Positions 6,971 through 9,695 of a stretch of DNA of 9,695 nucleotides are shown in pieces. Source of the stretch: Bacteroidales bacterium (GTDB taxonomy: Bacteria > Bacteroidota > Bacteroidia > Bacteroidales > JAADGE01); contig JANTGL010000085.1 of assembly GCA_024762915.1 (NCBI GenBank), forward strand, positions 1-9,695, read 5' to 3'. A program made the position numbers and the translations under genes. Under the pieces are notes generated by a model. It was not told the DNA's origin, did no database searches, and was given only the letters and a program-made list of their open reading frames with translations. How positions within the stretch are numbered: the stretch's first letter is position 1; each line of letters opens with the position of its first letter.

Positions 6971-7048
6971 CGATTTTTAAAAGCCTATTTTTAATCGTGT
7001 GATGGAGGTTAAGAGCTTTATCTTCACAAAGAAGTTTTTTCTTAAACC
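6971..7048 (+). promoter_or_regulatory. Structured 5' leader of the L25 mRNA (two hairpins)
   Basis: The first hairpin pairs CGAT (6971-6974) and TAAAA (6978-6982) with TTTTA (6989-6993) and ATCG (6994-6997), with a 3-nt bulge and the 6-nt loop GCCTAT. It sits almost at the predicted 5' end. The second pairs GGTTAAGA (7007-7014) with TCTTAA (7040-7045) and CC (7047-7048), with one bulged A. Smaller pairings inside it (AAGA with TCTT at 7021-7024, and AAGAA with TTCTT at 7039-7043) would compete with the long stem. L25 leaders are known to be autoregulatory in Gammaproteobacteria; a similar role here is inference. Confidence 0.35.
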
Positions 7049-7072
7049 GGAGTAGCACAAATTATTTTTAAC

Positions 7073-7735
7073 ATGAAATCAATAGAAATTAAAGCCGAAG
7101 CCCGAAAAGTAATCGGTAAAAAAGCAACGAAACAACTAAGAAAACAAGATCATGTCCCTTGTGTATTATACGGACAAAATAAAGAAAATGTCCATTTTCA
7201 TGCACATAAAAATGATTTCAGAAAATTGGTTTTTACCCCGCATTCATTTATCGTAAATTTAAATATTGAAGGGAAAGAATGCCAAGCAATTATGCAAACA
7301 GTTGATTTTCACCCGGTAACGGACGAAATTCAACACATTGATTTTTACAGAATTGATACTTCAAAAGCATTTAAAATTAATGTTCCCGTAACCACTTCAG
7401 GTTTATCACAAGGTGTACAAGCCGGCGGTGTTTTACAAGTAAACAGAAGGAAATTATTGGTAAAAGCAACAGCCGAAAATATGCCTGATACGATTGATAT
7501 TGATGTTACCGATATAGGAATCGGAGATGCCGTAAGAGTTGACGATTTGAATGCAGAACATGAAGATTTGGAATTTCTTGATCCGCAATCTGTTGTTGTC
7601 AGTGTAAATGTTACACGTTTAGCTAAAGCCATGGATGAACTTGAAGAAGGTGAAGAAGGTGAAGAAGGAGCAGAAGGTGAAGAAGGAGCAGAAGACGAAG
7701 GAACAGCAACTGAAGAAAAAGAAAGCAAAGAATAA
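7073..7735 (+). CDS. rplY: 50S ribosomal protein L25 / general stress protein Ctc
   Basis: L25 binds 5S rRNA in the central protuberance of the 50S subunit. This is the long two-domain CTC form of 220 residues, not the 94-residue E. coli form. The N-terminal 5S-binding domain (about 1-95) starts M-K-S-I-E-I-K-A-E-A-R and contains V-P-C-V-L-Y-G and V-D-F-H-P-V-T-D with H-I-D-F-Y-R. The C-terminal TL5/CTC beta domain follows (about 100-182), with G-V-Q-A-G-G-V-L. From about residue 187 the tail is low-complexity and acidic, built from Glu, Gly and Ala and ending K-E-S-K-E. It has its own promoter and a roughly 100-nt leader. A GGAG at 7049-7052 is too far upstream to act as a normal ribosome site. 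It heads an operon with pth and hslR; prs-ctc-pth is also the order in B. subtilis. Confidence 0.97.
   Translation: MKSIEIKAEARKVIGKKATKQLRKQDHVPCVLYGQNKENVHFHAHKNDFRKLVFTPHSFIVNLNIEGKECQAIMQTVDFHPVTDEIQHIDFYRIDTSKAFKINVPVTTSGLSQGVQAGGVLQVNRRKLLVKATAENMPDTIDIDVTDIGIGDAVRVDDLNAEHEDLEFLDPQSVVVSVNVTRLAKAMDELEEGEEGEEGAEGEEGAEDEGTATEEKESKE
7643..7696 (+). repeat. Three tandem 18-bp units coding the acidic tail of L25
   Basis: The stretch consists of three in-frame 18-nt units encoding E-E-G-E-E-G, E-E-G-A-E-G and E-E-G-A-E-D (residues 191-208). The last two units differ only at their final two bases. The first is itself a doubled GAAGAAGGT. In-frame units of this kind can expand or contract by slippage without breaking the reading frame, so the tail length may differ between strains. 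Confidence 0.85.
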
Positions 7736-7750
7736 TTTAACCGTTTTCTG

Positions 7751-8419
7751 ATGTGGCTTTTCAAGAAAAGAAATACACAAACGGAAAATGAAGACAATAA
7801 AATGAAGTATCTTATTGTCGGTCTGGGAAATCCCGGTGAAAAATATGCCGACACAAGACATAATACAGGATTTAAGGTATTGGACGCTTTTGCTGAAGCG
7901 TCCGATGCTGTTTTTGAGCATAAGCGATATGCCGATGTTGCCAAAATGAAGTTTAAAGGCAGAATATTTGTTCTGGTTAAACCGATGACCTTTATGAATT
8001 TAAGCGGTAAAGCGGTTGATTACTGGATGAAAAAAGAAAAAACAGATTCGGCAAATACCCTGATTATTGTTGATGATTTAGCGCTTCCTTTCGGAACAAT
8101 ACGTTTGAAAAAAAACGGCGGCGACGGAGGCCATAACGGATTGAAAGACATTATTGCCGTATTGGGTCATCAAAATTTTAATCGTCTGCGTTTCGGAATC
8201 GGTGATTCATTTCATAAAGGCACACAAGTTGATTATGTGTTGAATGATTGGAATGATGATGAAAAAAAATTACTCCCCGAACGGATAAAAAAAATGATTG
8301 GTGCAATTAAAAATTTCGGAACAATAGGAATTGATCGAACGATGAATTTTTTTAATAATAAATATGATTTCGAGGGTGAGTTAAAAAAATTACAAGCGAA
8401 AGATGAGCAATCCGACTGA
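7751..8419 (+). CDS. pth: Peptidyl-tRNA hydrolase
   Basis: Pth cleaves the ester bond of peptidyl-tRNAs that drop off ribosomes, recycling tRNA in the cytoplasm. From the ATG at 7751 it has 222 residues. The conserved fold begins at a second ATG at 7802 (M18, M-K-Y-L-I-V-G-L-G-N-P-G), which would give 205 residues against 194 in E. coli. In the short numbering the catalytic and binding residues fall exactly as expected: N10, H20 in T-R-H-N-T-G, N66 in F-M-N-L-S-G, D91 in V-D-D-L-A-L-P and N112 in G-G-H-N-G-L-K-D. The extension W-L-F-K-K-R-N followed by an acidic linker is open and in frame. I keep the long start because it lies 15 nt after rplY, but either start is possible. The 3' end overlaps hslR by 17 nt, suggesting translational coupling. 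Confidence 0.95.
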   Translation: MWLFKKRNTQTENEDNKMKYLIVGLGNPGEKYADTRHNTGFKVLDAFAEASDAVFEHKRYADVAKMKFKGRIFVLVKPMTFMNLSGKAVDYWMKKEKTDSANTLIIVDDLALPFGTIRLKKNGGDGGHNGLKDIIAVLGHQNFNRLRFGIGDSFHKGTQVDYVLNDWNDDEKKLLPERIKKMIGAIKNFGTIGIDRTMNFFNNKYDFEGELKKLQAKDEQSD

Positions 8420-8780
8420 ACGTATCGATAAATTTCTTTGGGCAGTTCGATTGTATAAAACCAGAAGCAAAGCTGCCGAAGCATGTAAGAAAAAACTGGT
8501 GATTATTGATGATGCCTTTTTAAAACCGGCCCGAGTAATTCAGCAAGGCGACGAATTTAAAATCAAACAACCGCCGGTTTTCAGAATCTACCGTATCAAA
8601 CAAGTTCTACATAACAGAGTGGGAGCTAAATTGGTACAAGATTACCTGGAAGAAATTACACCCAAAGAATATCTCGATACGCTTGATGTTATAAATCAAA
8701 AGACAGCCTTAAATCGTGAACGCGGTACCGGCAGACCGACTAAAAAAGACCGACGTGATTTGGAGAATTTCTTTGAATAA
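8403..8780 (+). CDS. hslR: S4-domain RNA-binding protein, Hsp15 (HslR) family
   Basis: This 125-residue basic protein has an S4 RNA-binding domain at its N-terminus (about 7-65): R-I-D-K-F-L-W-A-V-R-L-Y-K-T-R-S-K-A, then A-C-K-K-K and a G-D-E-F-K-I turn. That is the Hsp15 pattern. E. coli Hsp15 (133 residues) binds 50S subunits that still carry a nascent chain on tRNA and helps recycle them. The C-terminal part is charged, with G-T-G-R-P-T-K-K-D-R-R-D, typical of Bacteroidota members of the family. Its start overlaps the end of pth by 17 nt in another frame. Sharing an mRNA with peptidyl-tRNA hydrolase and L25 fits a role in handling stalled 50S complexes, though that is inference from context. 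An RluB-type or YlmH-like S4 protein is less likely, as no catalytic domain is attached. Confidence 0.9.
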   Translation: MSNPTERIDKFLWAVRLYKTRSKAAEACKKKLVIIDDAFLKPARVIQQGDEFKIKQPPVFRIYRIKQVLHNRVGAKLVQDYLEEITPKEYLDTLDVINQKTALNRERGTGRPTKKDRRDLENFFE

Positions 8781-8783
8781 AAA

Positions 8784-8805
8784 AAACGCCTCTTTCGAGA
8801 CGTTT
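8784..8805 (-). terminator. Intrinsic terminator of pgk, GAAA tetraloop hairpin
   Basis: Read on the minus strand the stem is AAACG-T-CTC, the loop GAAA, then GAG-G-CGTTT. The central T-G wobble makes it a continuous 9-bp stem closed by a GNRA tetraloop. Five more T residues follow directly (eight in the run counting the stem), so this is a strong terminator for the leftward pgk transcript. Read on the plus strand the wobble becomes an A-C mismatch and the tail is AAAATTTATTTTTT, so termination of hslR is possible but weaker. The hairpin starts 4 bases after the hslR stop codon and ends 5 bp short of the pgk stop codon. Confidence 0.8.
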
Positions 8806-8810
8806 AAAAT

Positions 8811-9695
8811 TTATTTTTTCATTGCTGCTATTCCCGGTAAATTTTTTCCTTCCAGAAATTCAAGCATGGCACCGCCGCCGGTTGATACGTAACTGACTTT
8901 ATCCTCTAAATGATATTTTTTTATGGCGGCAACCGAATCGCCGCCGCCGATAAGCGTATAAGCACCTTTCGCAGTTACATCTGCCAGTGCTTCAGCAATT
9001 TTGATTGTTCCGTTAGCAAATTTATCCATTTCAAAAACTCCGGCCGGTCCGTTCCATAAAATAGTTTTGGAATTTTTAATAATTTCAGAAAACAGTTTTA
9101 TTGTTTTTGAACCTATATCCAAACCCATCCAATTTTCTTTGATTTCACTTACGACCGTTTCTTCGGTATTTGCATCTTCCGCAAATTTATCGGCTATAAT
9201 TGTATCTACCGGTAAGACTAAATTTACACCTTTCAACTCTGCTTTTTTCATCAAATCTTTAGCCATACCGAGATAATCGTCTTCAACTAAAGACGAACCG
9301 ATATCTCCTCCTCGGGCTTTAATAAAGGTATAAGTCATGCCGCCGGCAATAATGAGGTTATCAACTTTTTCGAGTAATTTTTCGATAACAATTATTTTTG
9401 AGGAAACTTTTGCTCCGCCGAGAATTGCCGTAAAGGGTTTTTCGTGTTCGATTAATACTTTTTGTAAACTTTTCAGTTCATTTTCGATGAGGTAACCGAA
9501 CATTTTATTATTCGGAAAATATTCGGCTATTACGGCAGTTGATGCATGAGCTCTGTGGGCCGTTCCGAATGCATCATTAACATAAACATCGGCGAGTTCG
9601 GCAAGTTGTTTTGCAAATGCTTTATCGCCTTTTTTTTCTTCGGGATAATAACGAAGATTTTCAAGTAATAAAACATCGCCGTTTTTTAAAGACGA
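8811..9695 (-). CDS. pgk: Phosphoglycerate kinase, C-terminal 294 residues (cut by window edge)
   Basis: Phosphoglycerate kinase makes ATP and 3-phosphoglycerate from 1,3-bisphosphoglycerate and ADP in cytoplasmic glycolysis. The reading frame is open to the right edge, so the ATG at 9503 is internal. The preceding 64 codons encode family sequence including L-L-E-N-L-R-Y-Y-P-E-E, D-V-Y-V-N-D-A-F-G and H-R-A-H-A-S-T. About 100 N-terminal residues of the usual 395 are missing. Downstream are the nucleotide-domain motifs G-G-A-K-V-S-S-K (near 9400-9419), W-N-G-P-A-G-V-F-E (near 9030-9056), G-G-G-D-S-V-A-A-I (near 8925-8950) and the C-terminal S-T-G-G-G-A-M-L-E-F-L-E-G. The gene converges on hslR with a shared hairpin between them. 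Confidence 0.98.
   Translation of the reverse strand, partial: SSLKNGDVLLLENLRYYPEEKKGDKAFAKQLAELADVYVNDAFGTAHRAHASTAVIAEYFPNNKMFGYLIENELKSLQKVLIEHEKPFTAILGGAKVSSKIIVIEKLLEKVDNLIIAGGMTYTFIKARGGDIGSSLVEDDYLGMAKDLMKKAELKGVNLVLPVDTIIADKFAEDANTEETVVSEIKENWMGLDIGSKTIKLFSEIIKNSKTILWNGPAGVFEMDKFANGTIKIAEALADVTAKGAYTLIGGGDSVAAIKKYHLEDKVSYVSTGGGAMLEFLEGKNLPGIAAMKK

Noticed and set aside
7345..7944. A 199-codon antisense frame rich in Ser and Pro opposite rplY and pth
   Set aside because: Its low-complexity Ser/Pro region is simply the complement of the Glu/Gly repeats of L25; no domain is seen.
9001..9276. A 91-codon plus-strand frame within pgk
   Set aside because: It is the antisense shadow of conserved phosphoglycerate kinase sequence, with no promoter or domain of its own.

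Overview
The window is an AT-rich, gene-dense chromosomal segment from a member of the Bacteroidota, probably class Bacteroidia. The assignment rests on the gene set (a full Na+-translocating NADH:quinone reductase operon, and rplY-pth-hslR), on the lack of Shine-Dalgarno sequences before nearly every start, and on Bacteroidota-type promoter elements (-33 TTTG / -7 TAnnTTTG) in the intergenic gaps. I see no mobile elements, CRISPR arrays, tRNAs or rRNAs. Every complete gene appears intact, and both window edges cut through a gene.

Region 1 (1-5158, minus strand) is the nqr operon, transcribed leftward as nqrA-nqrB-nqrC-nqrD-nqrE-nqrF. The gaps are 12-51 nt. nqrF is cut off by the left edge after its transmembrane and [2Fe-2S] domains. 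The cofactor ligands can be read directly: covalent-FMN threonines in NqrB and NqrC, the two-cysteine pairs of NqrD and NqrE, and four ferredoxin cysteines in NqrF. Together they form the membrane complex that oxidises NADH, reduces quinone and pumps Na+.

Region 2 (5159-5283) is a divergent promoter gap between nqrA and rnhA. It holds a -7 element on each strand and a perfect TTGTGA-N6-TCACAA palindrome of CRP/FNR-superfamily type that overlaps the predicted nqrA -7 box and start site. This is the most testable regulatory observation here.

Region 3 (5284-8780, plus strand) carries rnhA (RNase HI), prs (PRPP synthetase), rplY/ctc (ribosomal protein L25), pth (peptidyl-tRNA hydrolase) and an hslR-like S4-domain protein. 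The last three look like one translation-related operon: pth starts 15 nt after rplY, and hslR overlaps the end of pth by 17 nt. The prs-ctc-pth order is also known from Firmicutes such as Bacillus subtilis. The 293-nt gap before rplY has the best promoter in the window, a leader that can fold into two hairpins, and an unexplained 13-bp inverted repeat further upstream.

Region 4 (8784-9695) has a hairpin terminator in the convergent gap and then pgk (phosphoglycerate kinase) on the minus strand. pgk is complete at its 3' end, but its first roughly 100 codons lie beyond the right edge.

Overall this is mostly conserved housekeeping sequence. I found no convincing undescribed system. The points worth a second look are regulatory or structural: the palindrome at nqrA, the L25 leader, the inverted repeat after prs, the repeat-built acidic tail of L25, and the N-terminal extension of Pth.
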